Assembly: GCF_003207855.1 (NCBI RefSeq)
Contig: NZ_NKTZ01000013.1
Coordinates: 18,753-82,752, forward strand
DNA length: 64,000 nucleotides
Direction of reading: 5' to 3'
Source: Komagataeibacter rhaeticus
GTDB taxonomy: Bacteria > Pseudomonadota > Alphaproteobacteria > Acetobacterales > Acetobacteraceae
Shown here: one piece after another, positions 35,906-44,055 of the stretch
Layout: each line of letters opens with the position of its first letter
Numbering within the stretch: the stretch's first letter is position 1
The notes under the pieces: generated by a model
Database searches by the model: none
What the model saw: only the letters and a program-made list of their open reading frames with translations
Told to the model about the DNA's origin: nothing
Program-made: the position numbers and the translations under genes

Positions 35906-37425
35906 CCGCGCAGCCCGACCGGCACAGCGCCGCCTATGGCCTGCATGATGTCACGCGCCGCTTTGGCGCGGTCACGGCGGTGGATCACGTCTCGCTCTAT
36001 CTGGCGCGCGGGGAGATCCATGCCCTGCTGGGTGAAAATGGCGCGGGCAAGAGCACGCTCATGCAGATCCTGTTCGGCCTGTACCAGCCCGACAGTGGCA
36101 GCGTGATCATGGATGGCGCGCCCGTCCGCCTTGCCTCGCCACAGGTGGCGTTCCGCCATGGCATTGGCATGGTACATCAGGAATTCATGCTGGTGGATAC
36201 CCTGACCGTGGCCCAGAACGTGATCCTCGGGCTGAAGGACGAAGGGCTGTTCCCCAACATGCGCAGGGTCCGTGCCCGCGTACGCGAACTGGCCACGGCG
36301 CATGGGCTTGAGGTTGATCCCGACAGCATGGTGGGCGACCTGTCGATCGGGATGCGGCAGCGGGTGGAAATCCTCAAGCTGCTGTACCGGTCCTGCCGCC
36401 TGCTGATCCTCGATGAACCCACGGCCGTGCTGACCGGGGCCGAGACCGCCCATCTGCTGCGCCTGCTGGGGCAGTTGCGCGCGCAGGGCTGCACGGTGCT
36501 GCTGGTTACCCACAAGCTGGCCGAAATCCTTGAAGTGGCCGACCGGATTACCGTCATCCGCAAGGGCCGCATCATCCAGACCGTACAGAAGGGCAACCTT
36601 GTGGCAGCCGACCTGGCGCGCATGATGATCGGGCGTGAGGGCGGGCCTGCGGCCCCACCGGCCAGGCAGGGCGCCATGCCTGCGGGGGAAGGCGTGCTGT
36701 CGGTGCGGGGCGGGCGTATCCATGCCGAAAGCCCGCCCATCGGGCTGGACATCCACGGGGGCGAGATCGTGGGCATTGCGGGGGCGGATGGCAACGGGCA
36801 GACGGAACTTGCGGAACACATCGCGGGCATTGCCGCGCGATGGGTGGTGCCGGGGCAGATCCATCTGGCCGGTCAGGCCATGACGGGCCTGGGCATTGCC
36901 GCGCGCCGCGCGCTGGGGCTGCGCTACATTCCCGCCGACAGGGCGCGCGACGGCAGCATCGCCGCCGCAACCCTGCTGGAGAACGCTGTGCTGGGCGCCC
37001 CCATGGCGGAAGATGGCCTGTGGTGGAACCTGCCCGCCCGGCGCGCGCGCACCGGGGCCATCATGGCGGCGGGCCACGTCGTGCCACCCGATATGGACCT
37101 GCAGGCGGGCAACCTGTCGGGGGGGAACCTGCAGAAGCTGATCGTGGCGCGCGAGGCGCGGGACGGGCCGCGCTGCATGATTGCGGTCTATCCCACCCGT
37201 GGGCTCGATATCGGCGCGGTGGAGGAAATATGGGCGCTGCTGCGCCAATTACGGGATGCGGGATGTGCCATCATGCTGATTTCCGCCGATCTGGACGAGA
37301 TCATGGCCCTGTCCGACCGGGTGGCGGTGCTGTATCGCGGTAGCCTGTCATCACCCGTCCGGGCCACCGAACTGGGCATGGATGATGTCGCGGCCATGAT
37401 GTCCGGCACGGGAGGGGCGGCATGA
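35902..37425 (+). CDS. ABC transporter ATPase with two nucleotide-binding domains, nucleoside/BMP type
   Basis: This is a 507-residue fused ATPase as in sugar and nucleoside (NupO/YufO) importers. The first domain has an intact Walker A (GENGAGKST, about residues 44-52), LSIGMRQRVEILK signature and Walker B LLILDEPTAVLT. The second has the degenerate Walker A GADGNGQTE (about residue 293), normal for the family, LSGGNLQKLIVARE and the PTRGLDIGA segment. It is co-translated with its neighbours through ATGA overlaps at both ends. It powers uptake of the BMP-bound compound. Confidence 0.92.
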   Translation: MTAQPDRHSAAYGLHDVTRRFGAVTAVDHVSLYLARGEIHALLGENGAGKSTLMQILFGLYQPDSGSVIMDGAPVRLASPQVAFRHGIGMVHQEFMLVDTLTVAQNVILGLKDEGLFPNMRRVRARVRELATAHGLEVDPDSMVGDLSIGMRQRVEILKLLYRSCRLLILDEPTAVLTGAETAHLLRLLGQLRAQGCTVLLVTHKLAEILEVADRITVIRKGRIIQTVQKGNLVAADLARMMIGREGGPAAPPARQGAMPAGEGVLSVRGGRIHAESPPIGLDIHGGEIVGIAGADGNGQTELAEHIAGIAARWVVPGQIHLAGQAMTGLGIAARRALGLRYIPADRARDGSIAAATLLENAVLGAPMAEDGLWWNLPARRARTGAIMAAGHVVPPDMDLQAGNLSGGNLQKLIVAREARDGPRCMIAVYPTRGLDIGAVEEIWALLRQLRDAGCAIMLISADLDEIMALSDRVAVLYRGSLSSPVRATELGMDDVAAMMSGTGGAA

Positions 37426-38477
37426 GCAACCATAAACCCGGTGGCGTGGAGAAAGGTACATTGTGGCGGCGGTTCATGCCCTTCCTGCCGCTGGTGGGAG
37501 CGGTGGCGGTCTGCATCGTGATCCTGCTGCCGTTTTCGCGCCAGCCGGTGCAGGCGTTCATGGATATCTGCCTGTATCCGCTTGCTTCCCGTGCGGGCCT
37601 GTCGGCCACGCTGATCCGGGTCACACCGATTGCGGCCTGCGCGCTTGGCACCATCGTTGCGTGGAAGAGCGGACTGTACTACCTGGGCTTCGATGGCTGT
37701 TATCTGGCGGGGGCGCTGGCCACAACACTCATGGCGCTGTTCTGCCCCATGCCGGCATGGGCCTTCCTGCCGCTTTCACTGCTGGCGGCCTTTGCACTGG
37801 CCGGGCTGTGGGCGCTGCCGGTGGGCTGGCTGCGGGCGCGCTTTGGCGGGAGCGAGGTGCTGACATCGCTCATGCTCAACTACGTTGCCGTCCTGATCGT
37901 GCAGTATGCGGTGACAGGGCCGATCCGCGCAGGCCAGGACCTGCCGGAAACACGGCTGTTCCCCGCCAGCACCTGGCTGCCACGGCTGCCGGGGCTGCAT
38001 GCCCACTGGGGCATTGCCGTGGTGGCCGCCTGTGCCGTGGCGGTTGCCGTGGTGCTGTACCGGCTCAATGCCGGGTATTTCATGCGCATGACGGGTCTGA
38101 ACATGCGGGCCGCGCGTCATGCGGGCATGAATGTGGGGGCCATCATGGTTACGGTCTGCGCCGTGGCGGGCGGCCTTGCGGGCATGGGGGGCTGGGCGGA
38201 CACGCTGGGGCTGCAGCACAGGCTGATTGACGGGGTGGGCGTGGGCATCGGCTTCCATGGCATCGTGGTGGCCATACTCTGCGCGATGGAACCGCTGGCC
38301 GTGCTGCCCGTGGCGTTTGTCTATGCCGGGCTGATGGTGGGCGCACAGGCCATGCAACGTGACTTCCAGGTGCCGGCCGCCATCATCAACATATTCGAAA
38401 GCCTGCTGGTGCTGGCGGTCATGGCCATGCCCATCCTGAAGCAGCGCTACGGGGCGGGAGCAAAAGACCATGCATAA
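37422..38477 (+). CDS. ABC transporter permease, nucleoside/BMP type (first)
   Basis: This is a 351-residue inner-membrane permease of the BPD_transp_2 family with about eight to ten predicted helices. Segments VTPIAACALGTIVAWKSGLY and GGSEVLTSLMLNYVAVLIVQ correspond to YufP/NupP-type permeases (the conserved N-Y-A/V region that follows a GxxE motif). The start overlaps the ATPase stop (ATGA), and the end overlaps the second permease by 8 bp. It forms the channel together with that permease. Confidence 0.9.
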   Translation: MSNHKPGGVEKGTLWRRFMPFLPLVGAVAVCIVILLPFSRQPVQAFMDICLYPLASRAGLSATLIRVTPIAACALGTIVAWKSGLYYLGFDGCYLAGALATTLMALFCPMPAWAFLPLSLLAAFALAGLWALPVGWLRARFGGSEVLTSLMLNYVAVLIVQYAVTGPIRAGQDLPETRLFPASTWLPRLPGLHAHWGIAVVAACAVAVAVVLYRLNAGYFMRMTGLNMRAARHAGMNVGAIMVTVCAVAGGLAGMGGWADTLGLQHRLIDGVGVGIGFHGIVVAILCAMEPLAVLPVAFVYAGLMVGAQAMQRDFQVPAAIINIFESLLVLAVMAMPILKQRYGAGAKDHA

Positions 38478-39363
38478 CGGCGTGATCCTGACCATTATCC
38501 TGACCGGCCTGCGGCTGGGCGTGCCGGTCATGCTGGCGGCCATGGGGGAAGTCTTCGGTGAAAGTGCCGGGGTGCTTAATGTCGGGCTGGAGGGCATGCT
38601 GCTGCTGGGCGGCATTACGTCCTTCATGGTGGCGGCCAGCACCCATTCCGCCCTGCTGGGCACGCTGGCGGTCATACCCGTGGCCCTGCTGGCGGCCGAA
38701 CTGCTGGGGGTGTACTACATCCGGCTGGGGGCCAGCCAGATCGTGACCGGCATTGTTTTCAACCTGCTGTCACTGGGTGTAGCCAGCTACGCCTACAGGC
38801 TGTACTGCCCGCCCGGCACCCTGGCCGCGCGGATCCAGACGGTGGAAACCACGCTGTGGGGCATTCCGCTGCCGGTTTTTCCCGTTATCGCACTGTGTGT
38901 CATCATGCATCTTGTACTCATGCACAGCCGGTTCGGCATGGCGGTGCGGGCCGTGGGCGAGGCCCCGGCCGCAGCCGAGGCGGCGGGGCTGGACGTGACG
39001 CGCGTGCGCATGGCGGCGCTGCGGCTGTCGTGCATTGGCGGTGCGCTGGCCGGGGCCTACCTGATTGTATGCCAGATTGGCCTGTTCCGGGATTCCATCG
39101 TGCAGGGGCAGGGGTTTTCGGCCCTGGCGGTGGTTATTTTCGGGCGCTGGCGGCCGCTGGCCGTGGGCTGTGCGGCGGTGCTGCTGGGGTGTCTGGATGC
39201 GCTCCAGTTTTCCCTGCAGGCCTATGTGCCCGGACTGCCGCCGCAGGTTTTCCTTGCCTTGCCCTATCTGGCCGCAGCCCTTGCCACATCCGGCCTGTTC
39301 GGCAGGATGCACCAGCCCGCCGCCCTGACCATACCGTGGATGGCGGGCAGGCGGGTGCAGTAA
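38470..39363 (+). CDS. ABC transporter permease, nucleoside/BMP type (second)
   Basis: This is a 297-residue permease. GEVFGESAGVLNVGLEGMLL is the hallmark N-terminal motif of YufQ/NupQ-type permeases (serves as the coupling region in this family), and RFGMAVRAVGEAPAAAEAAGL is the second conserved block. It overlaps the first permease by 8 bp and is the last gene of the operon that starts at 31386. Its stop codon TAA is directly followed by a degenerate copy of the MITE-like repeat. Confidence 0.9.
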   Translation: MHNGVILTIILTGLRLGVPVMLAAMGEVFGESAGVLNVGLEGMLLLGGITSFMVAASTHSALLGTLAVIPVALLAAELLGVYYIRLGASQIVTGIVFNLLSLGVASYAYRLYCPPGTLAARIQTVETTLWGIPLPVFPVIALCVIMHLVLMHSRFGMAVRAVGEAPAAAEAAGLDVTRVRMAALRLSCIGGALAGAYLIVCQIGLFRDSIVQGQGFSALAVVIFGRWRPLAVGCAAVLLGCLDALQFSLQAYVPGLPPQVFLALPYLAAALATSGLFGRMHQPAALTIPWMAGRRVQ

Positions 39364-39443
39364 GCGGCTGTTTGAAAACAACCCGTTAAAAAATAATGGT
39401 TTTTGCGCCGCCTTTTCCCGGAAAGGCGGCGCTCCCTGAAGCG
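39364..39443. repeat. Degenerate, truncated copy of the MITE-like element
   Basis: Starting right after the permease stop TAA, the sequence GCGGCTGTTTGAAAACAA, an A-rich block and a CGCCGCCTTTTCCCGGAAAGG hairpin follow the left half of the 162-bp element with substitutions. The right half and its terminal repeat are missing. The retained hairpin followed by little T-richness may still act as a transcription terminator for the ABC operon. As in copy 1, the element abuts a TAA stop codon. Confidence 0.6.
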
Positions 39444-39483
39444 TTCCCATGATGCAGGACAGTGCCCGGCCGGCCCGGCGCCA

Positions 39484-39987
39484 TCAGCCTATGGTGGTTG
39501 AATGGTACCGGCGCGCGAACCATACAAGCGCATCGCGCGGTGCCTCATTGCGGATGATTTCCTCCACCACGCAATAGAACACGCAGTGGGTGCCGACATC
39601 CTGCGTCAGGCTGACGCGGCAGCCAAAGGAGACCAGGCTGTCCGTCAGGCGCAGGCAGCCGTTGGCCATGGGTTGCCAGTGCGTGCTGGCAAACCGCTCC
39701 GTGCGGGACAGGTCCTTGTCCGCAAAGCGGTTGGACAGATCATGCTGGCCCGCCGCAAGGACGTTGACCGCCAGATGCCCGTTGCCAATGAATTCGGGAT
39801 AGGAACTGACACCCCGGTTCATGCACACCAGCAGCGTGGGGGGCTGGTCGGTCACGCTGCATATGCCCGATGCGGTAAAGCCGGCATGGCCTGCGGGGCC
39901 ACTGGTGGTGACAATGCTGATTCCGGCGGCCAGGCTGGCCATGCCATCACGAAACCGGGCGGCGGAAACGGCGGGAAGGGACGTCAT
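39484..39987 (-). CDS. Flavin reductase (HpaC/RutF-like)
   Basis: This is a 167-residue NAD(P)H:flavin oxidoreductase of the FMN-binding split-barrel type. It contains GISIVTTSGPAGHAGFTASG, PPTLLVCMNRGVSSYPEF and FAVNVLAAGQ-like segments typical of RutF, HpaC and NtaB. It would deliver reduced FMN to the LLM monooxygenase encoded 83 bp upstream on the same strand. The pair makes a two-component monooxygenase. A trailing segment RDALVWFARRYHS ends the protein. The third gene of the operon is a class II aldolase. Confidence 0.9.
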   Translation of the reverse strand: MTSLPAVSAARFRDGMASLAAGISIVTTSGPAGHAGFTASGICSVTDQPPTLLVCMNRGVSSYPEFIGNGHLAVNVLAAGQHDLSNRFADKDLSRTERFASTHWQPMANGCLRLTDSLVSFGCRVSLTQDVGTHCVFYCVVEEIIRNEAPRDALVWFARRYHSTTIG

Positions 39988-40070
39988 GAACAGGCTGTAT
40001 CCGTCAATTGTGGAAAAAAGGGACCGCCCGATCCCGCCATGCGCCTGACCGGACGGAAGGGGGACAGGCG

Positions 40071-41363
40071 TCAGGGCCGCGCCAGGCCAAGGTTTTCACG
40101 CAGGGTCTCCCCCGCGTATTCGGTGCGGAACACACCATGGCGCTGCAGGCGCGGCACCACCAGTTCCACAAAGGTCTCCAGCCCGCCATTCAGGTAAGGG
40201 GGCATGATGTTGAAGCCATCCGCCGCCCGTGTCTCGAACCATTCGATCAGGGTATTGGCCACCGTCTCGGCGGAACCGCACAGCACCCAGTGCCCGCGTG
40301 CCGCGGCGACAAGGTTGTACAGGTCGCGCAGGGTCATGTTCTCCCGCCGCGCCTTGGACAGCATGACGGAGGAGAAGCTGTGATACGTGTCCGGCAGCGG
40401 CACGTCGGGTATCGGCCCGTCCAGCGCATAGCCCGACATGTCCATGCCCAGCCGGTCCGACAGCAGGCCCAGCGCGTCCTTTTCCCCCAGATAGCCCTGC
40501 AGTTCATGCAGGATGTCAAAGGCTTCCTTGTCCGTGCGCCCCACGATGGGCATCACGCCGGGCAGCATCGTGACCTTGTCGGGGGAGCGCCCGCAGGCGG
40601 CCACTTCTTCCTTCAGGGCCGCATAACCTGCCTGCGCCTCACGGATGTCCTGCACGACGGAGAACACGACATCCGCCGTGCGGGCGGCCAGCCTGCGGCC
40701 GGGGGCCGAGCCGCCTGCCTGGGTAATGACGGGCTGCCCCTGCGGGGCGCGCGGGATGTTAAGCGGCCCCCTGACCTGAAAGAACCGGCCCCTGTGGTCC
40801 AGCGGGTGCATCTTGCCTTCGTCGATATAAAGGCCCGATGCACGGTCGGCCACCAGGGCGTCATCTTCCCAGCAGTCCCACAGGCCCTTGACCACATCGA
40901 TGAATTCCTCCGCCCGTTCATAGCGTGAGGCATGGTCGGGATGGGTCGAACCGAAATTGGCCGACGCCGCCGGGTTGGCGGTGGTCACGGCATTCCACGC
41001 GGCACGGCCACCGCTTATGAAGTCGAGCGAGGCAAACATGCGTGCAACCGTAAAGGGGTCGCCATAGGTGGTGGACATGGTTGCCCCCAGCCCGATATGG
41101 CTGGTCACCGCCGCGATATTGGCCAGCATGGTCATCGGCTCGAAACGCGCGGCGTAGGAGGGATGGGTGCTGACATCGGCATGAAGGTTGTCCCCCATGA
41201 AGATGAAGTCGAACTTGCCCTTTTCCGCAATCTGGCAGGTCTTCTGGATGGCTTTTATATCAGTAAAGCGGTCGATCGCGCCGGGATAACGCCAGCCGGC
41301 AACATGGCTGCCCGTGCCCAGCAGGAACAGGCCAAGATGCATCATGCGGGGGGAGGTGTTCAA
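40071..41363 (-). CDS. FMN-dependent LLM-class monooxygenase, NtaA/SnaA/DszA family
   Basis: This is a 430-residue TIM-barrel monooxygenase that uses FMNH2 from a partner reductase. MHLGLFLLGTGSHVAGWRYP, FDFIFMGDNLH, GLGATMSTTYGDPFTVARMF and GRAAWNAVTT are family hallmarks, and PVITQAGGSAPGRRLAA binds the flavin phosphate region. The start codon is TTG at 41363, chosen because AGGAG precedes it by 8 nt and the next ATG lacks a site. Members open or dealkylate N- and S-containing compounds (nitrilotriacetate, dibenzothiophene sulfone, pyrimidines by RutA relatives). Here it is the best candidate for oxidative attack on a heterocycle. Confidence 0.9.
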   Translation of the reverse strand: MNTSPRMMHLGLFLLGTGSHVAGWRYPGAIDRFTDIKAIQKTCQIAEKGKFDFIFMGDNLHADVSTHPSYAARFEPMTMLANIAAVTSHIGLGATMSTTYGDPFTVARMFASLDFISGGRAAWNAVTTANPAASANFGSTHPDHASRYERAEEFIDVVKGLWDCWEDDALVADRASGLYIDEGKMHPLDHRGRFFQVRGPLNIPRAPQGQPVITQAGGSAPGRRLAARTADVVFSVVQDIREAQAGYAALKEEVAACGRSPDKVTMLPGVMPIVGRTDKEAFDILHELQGYLGEKDALGLLSDRLGMDMSGYALDGPIPDVPLPDTYHSFSSVMLSKARRENMTLRDLYNLVAAARGHWVLCGSAETVANTLIEWFETRAADGFNIMPPYLNGGLETFVELVVPRLQRHGVFRTEYAGETLRENLGLARP

Positions 41364-41406
41364 ACGGATGTCTCCTGAAGTAGCGGGGACCTGCGGGGCG
41401 CAGGGA

Positions 41407-42165
41407 TCATAGGCGGTAATCCGGTGTGGCACCGTCACGCTCAAGCTGGCGCAGCAGGCCATTCCATTCACGCTGGCCGGGGGGCAGGATATCGCCGGAC
41501 CGGTTCCAGAACTGGCTGGCCGCCCTGTCGCATATGGCGGGGGCAGGCACGCAGATCGCGGCTTCCGGGCCACTGGCGGCCGCTGCCTGCAGGCGGAGCT
41601 GGATACGGGCCGCCTTTTCAAAGTAATAGAGCATCATGAACGCTTCGGAGGGCTGGCGGCCTACTGTCAGCAACCCGTGGTTGCGCATGAGCAGGACGGG
41701 ATTATCACCCATATCGTCGATGATACGGGCACGTTCGCCCATTTCCAGCGCAACGCCTTCGTAATCGTGAAAGCCCTGCCGCCCCCAGAACCACATGGCA
41801 AACTGGCTGAGTGGCAGCAGGCCGCCTTTCTGGCTTGATACGGATACCGTTGCCTCGGAATGGACATGCAGCACGCAATGCGCATCCGGCCGGGCCTGAT
41901 GGATGGCGCCGTGAATGACAAAGCCCGCTGCATTGACATCATAAGGCGAGTCATCAAGCTTGCGGCCTTCCAGGTCGATGCGGACAAGGCTGGAAGCCGT
42001 AATCTCCTCGAACAGCATGCCATAGGGATTGATCAGGAACTGGTCGTCCGTTCCCGGCACCCGCATCGAAATATGGTTGTATATCAGGTCATCCAGCCCC
42101 ATGCGCGCAACCAGGCGGTAGCATGCGGCCAGATCCCTGCGGGCCTGCCATTCATCGCGTTCCAT
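41407..42165 (-). CDS. Class II aldolase/adducin family protein
   Basis: This is a 252-residue zinc-dependent aldolase- or decarboxylase-like protein. The metal-binding His residues are visible in HVHSEAT and MRNHGLLTVG, and YNHISMRVPGTDDQFLINPY with LFEEITASSLVRIDL is the family N-terminal signature (FucA/AraD/HpcH-associated). The ATG at 42165 has GGAGAG upstream. It heads the minus-strand operon that continues with the LLM monooxygenase and flavin reductase, and it is divergent from gntR. It may split or decarboxylate the carbon skeleton after ring cleavage. Confidence 0.88.
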   Translation of the reverse strand: MERDEWQARRDLAACYRLVARMGLDDLIYNHISMRVPGTDDQFLINPYGMLFEEITASSLVRIDLEGRKLDDSPYDVNAAGFVIHGAIHQARPDAHCVLHVHSEATVSVSSQKGGLLPLSQFAMWFWGRQGFHDYEGVALEMGERARIIDDMGDNPVLLMRNHGLLTVGRQPSEAFMMLYYFEKAARIQLRLQAAAASGPEAAICVPAPAICDRAASQFWNRSGDILPPGQREWNGLLRQLERDGATPDYRL

Positions 42166-42217
42166 GGCGCTCTCCCGAATGCGCGTCTGCCGCGCGGTTA
42201 TGAATACGATTTTCGTT

Positions 42218-42232
42218 AAAATGCATACATTG
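42218..42232. promoter_or_regulatory. Candidate GntR operator between aldolase operon and gntR
   Basis: AAAATGCATACATTG contains the near-palindrome AATGCATACATT, matching 10 of 12 positions of the symmetric form ATG-YATR-CAT with AT flanks. It lies in the 218-bp divergent region between the aldolase operon and gntR, a normal position for autoregulation. It shares the GTATGC core with sites at 31182, 31334, 31356 and 43095. Confidence 0.65.
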
Positions 42233-42383
42233 CGTTACCGAAACACGTCAAGTTCTTTTGCGCCGGCAGCGCCCGTGCGCGCTGCCCCCCGCCATACCGG
42301 AAAGGGCATTGCCCGTTTGCCGCCGGGCGGAAGCCCTGTAAAAGAATATGCATGCATCGCCGCGCAGAAGGAAAAACAGTTTG

Positions 42384-43091
42384 ATGTCCCGGTCAGCCCC
42401 CGCCAGATCCGCCCCCACCGCGTCCGCGCGCAGGAACGCGGCGCCCCCGTCGGCCACGCATGCCGAAAAGATCCGCGATCATCTGGCCCGTGAAATTGCA
42501 TCGGGGCACCTGGTGCCGGGCGAGCGGCTGGACGAGAACGAGATCGCCACCCGCTTTGCCGTCTCGCGTACGCCGGTGCGCGAGGCGTTCCGCCTGCTGG
42601 CGGCCAATGAAATGGTGGAACTGCGCGGGCGCATGGGGGCCACGGTCCGCAAGATGAGCGCGCAGACCGTGATCGAGATGTTCGAGGTGATGGCGGAGAT
42701 GGAAGGGCTGTGCGCACGCCTTGCCTCCCGCCGCGTCACCCCCCAGCTACGCGCACGGGTGGAGGAAATCCACGCCCGCCTTGTCGCGGCATCGGGCGGG
42801 CAGGACGTGGACGGTTTCTATGACATCAACCAGGAATTCCACGAAGCGATCTACGAAGCGGCGGGCAACCTCTACCTTGCCGAACAGACGCGCCGCCTGC
42901 GCAACCGTACCGCCGCCTACCGCCGCCGCGTCACCTTCCAGCCCAACCGCTTTGCCAATACCCTGACCGAACATGAACAGGTGATGGCGGCCATCTTCGC
43001 CCATGACGAGGAAAAGGCGCATGCCACCATGCGTGATCACGTCAATCTGCTCAGTGATGACATGCGGGACTTCATTGCGTCTTTTCAATGA
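42384..43091 (+). CDS. GntR-family transcriptional regulator, FCD (FadR) subfamily
   Basis: This is a 235-residue regulator with an N-terminal winged helix (IRDHLAREIASGHLVPGERL, DENEIATRFAVSRTPVREAF) and an all-helical FCD ligand domain with the metal-binding His pattern (DINQEFHEAIYEAAGN, and H in TEHEQVMAAIF and MRDHVNLL). The ATG at 42384 follows AAGGA; an ATG 12 codons earlier is less likely. It lies between divergent catabolic operons that both carry the GTATGC-type operator, and is followed by another such site, so it is the obvious regulator of the surrounding genes. The ligand is probably a pathway intermediate. Confidence 0.9.
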   Translation: MSRSAPARSAPTASARRNAAPPSATHAEKIRDHLAREIASGHLVPGERLDENEIATRFAVSRTPVREAFRLLAANEMVELRGRMGATVRKMSAQTVIEMFEVMAEMEGLCARLASRRVTPQLRARVEEIHARLVAASGGQDVDGFYDINQEFHEAIYEAAGNLYLAEQTRRLRNRTAAYRRRVTFQPNRFANTLTEHEQVMAAIFAHDEEKAHATMRDHVNLLSDDMRDFIASFQ

Positions 43092-43094
43092 TGG

Positions 43095-43108
43095 AAAATG
43101 TATGCAAT
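43095..43108. promoter_or_regulatory. Candidate GntR operator before the hydrolase operon
   Basis: AAAATGTATGCAAT sits between the end of gntR (43091) and the hydrolase start (43170). It has the same GTATGC core and A/T flanks as the four sites further left. Its presence supports a separate promoter for the hydrolase-to-deaminase gene set and favours the hydrolase start at 43170 over an ATG at 43098 that would lie inside the site. Confidence 0.6.
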
Positions 43109-43169
43109 ATCGGTATCAGGGTATATCGATATCAGCCGACATTTCACACTGATTGAAGGACGCAAGCCG

Positions 43170-44048
43170 ATGATGGTGGCAGGCAACGGGGCCAACCTTT
43201 ATGTCGAGGAAGCGGGAAGCGGCATTCCCATCCTGTTTATCCATGAATTTGGCGGCAACTATAACAGCTGGGAACCGCAGATGCGGTATTTCAGCCGCCG
43301 CTACCGCTGCGTAACCTATGCCGCGCGCGGTTATCCGCCCTCGGACATCCCCACAGACCCACAAGCCTATTCACAGGACATGGCGGTGGCCGACGCGGTG
43401 GCCGTGATGGACGGGCTGGGGCTGGAGCGCGCGCATGTGGTTGGCCTGTCCATGGGCGGGTTCACCACGGTGCATATGGGGCTGAAAGTGCCCGAACGCT
43501 GCCTGTCCCTGACCATTGCGGGGGCGGGTTACGGGTGCGAACCGGGGCGTGAGGCCTATTTCCGTGATGTCTCGCTGAAAGTGGCCGACAATTTCGAGCA
43601 GATGGGAGCCGGGGCCTTTGCCCCGATCTACGGGCAGGGTGCCAGCCGCGTGCAGTTCCAGAACAAGGACCCGCGCGGGTGGAACGATTTTGTCACCCGC
43701 CTTGCCACCCATTCCACGCTGGGGGCGGCGCTGACCATGCGCGGCGTGCAGGCGCGCAGGCCCTCCTTCCATGAACTGGAGCACGAACTCTCCTGCATGG
43801 ACGTGCCCTCGCTGATCATGAATGGGGATGAGGACGATCACTGCCTGCTGCCCGGCCTGTTCCTCAAGCGCGTGCTGCCTGCGGCAGGTCTCGCGGTGCT
43901 GCCCAAGACGGGCCATACCCTCAATCTGGAGGAGCCCGACCTGTTCAACACCCTGCTGGCGGAATTCCTTGCACAGGTCGAGGCCGGGCAGTGGACGAAG
44001 CGTGACCCCCGGGCCCGGCCCGATCAGGTCATGAAAACACTGGACTGA
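43170..44048 (+). CDS. Alpha/beta hydrolase (RutD/lactonase-like)
   Basis: This is a 292-residue Ser-nucleophile hydrolase. The oxyanion-hole region is FIHEFGGNYNSW, the nucleophile elbow GLSMGGF, the acid in NGDEDDHCLLP and the His in KTGHTLNLEEP. GAAGGA lies 9 nt before the ATG at 43170, which is chosen over 43098. The fold class includes RutD, which speeds hydrolysis of a ureide-derived intermediate, and enol-lactonases. It begins a plus-strand operon with an M20 amidohydrolase (7-bp gap), a P450, an M20 peptidase, an NCS2 permease and a deaminase. Confidence 0.9.
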   Translation: MMVAGNGANLYVEEAGSGIPILFIHEFGGNYNSWEPQMRYFSRRYRCVTYAARGYPPSDIPTDPQAYSQDMAVADAVAVMDGLGLERAHVVGLSMGGFTTVHMGLKVPERCLSLTIAGAGYGCEPGREAYFRDVSLKVADNFEQMGAGAFAPIYGQGASRVQFQNKDPRGWNDFVTRLATHSTLGAALTMRGVQARRPSFHELEHELSCMDVPSLIMNGDEDDHCLLPGLFLKRVLPAAGLAVLPKTGHTLNLEEPDLFNTLLAEFLAQVEAGQWTKRDPRARPDQVMKTLD

Positions 44049-44055
44049 CCGGCCC

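Noticed and set aside
35872..37248. 458-codon open frame on the minus strand
   Set aside because: It is antisense to the double ABC ATPase whose motifs are unambiguous. No ribosome-binding site or domain is visible.
39484..44048. Rut pyrimidine pathway
   Set aside because: The LLM enzyme is longer and of another branch than RutA. RutB, RutC, RutE and a RutG-type uracil permease in order are missing, and the regulator is GntR, not RutR (TetR).
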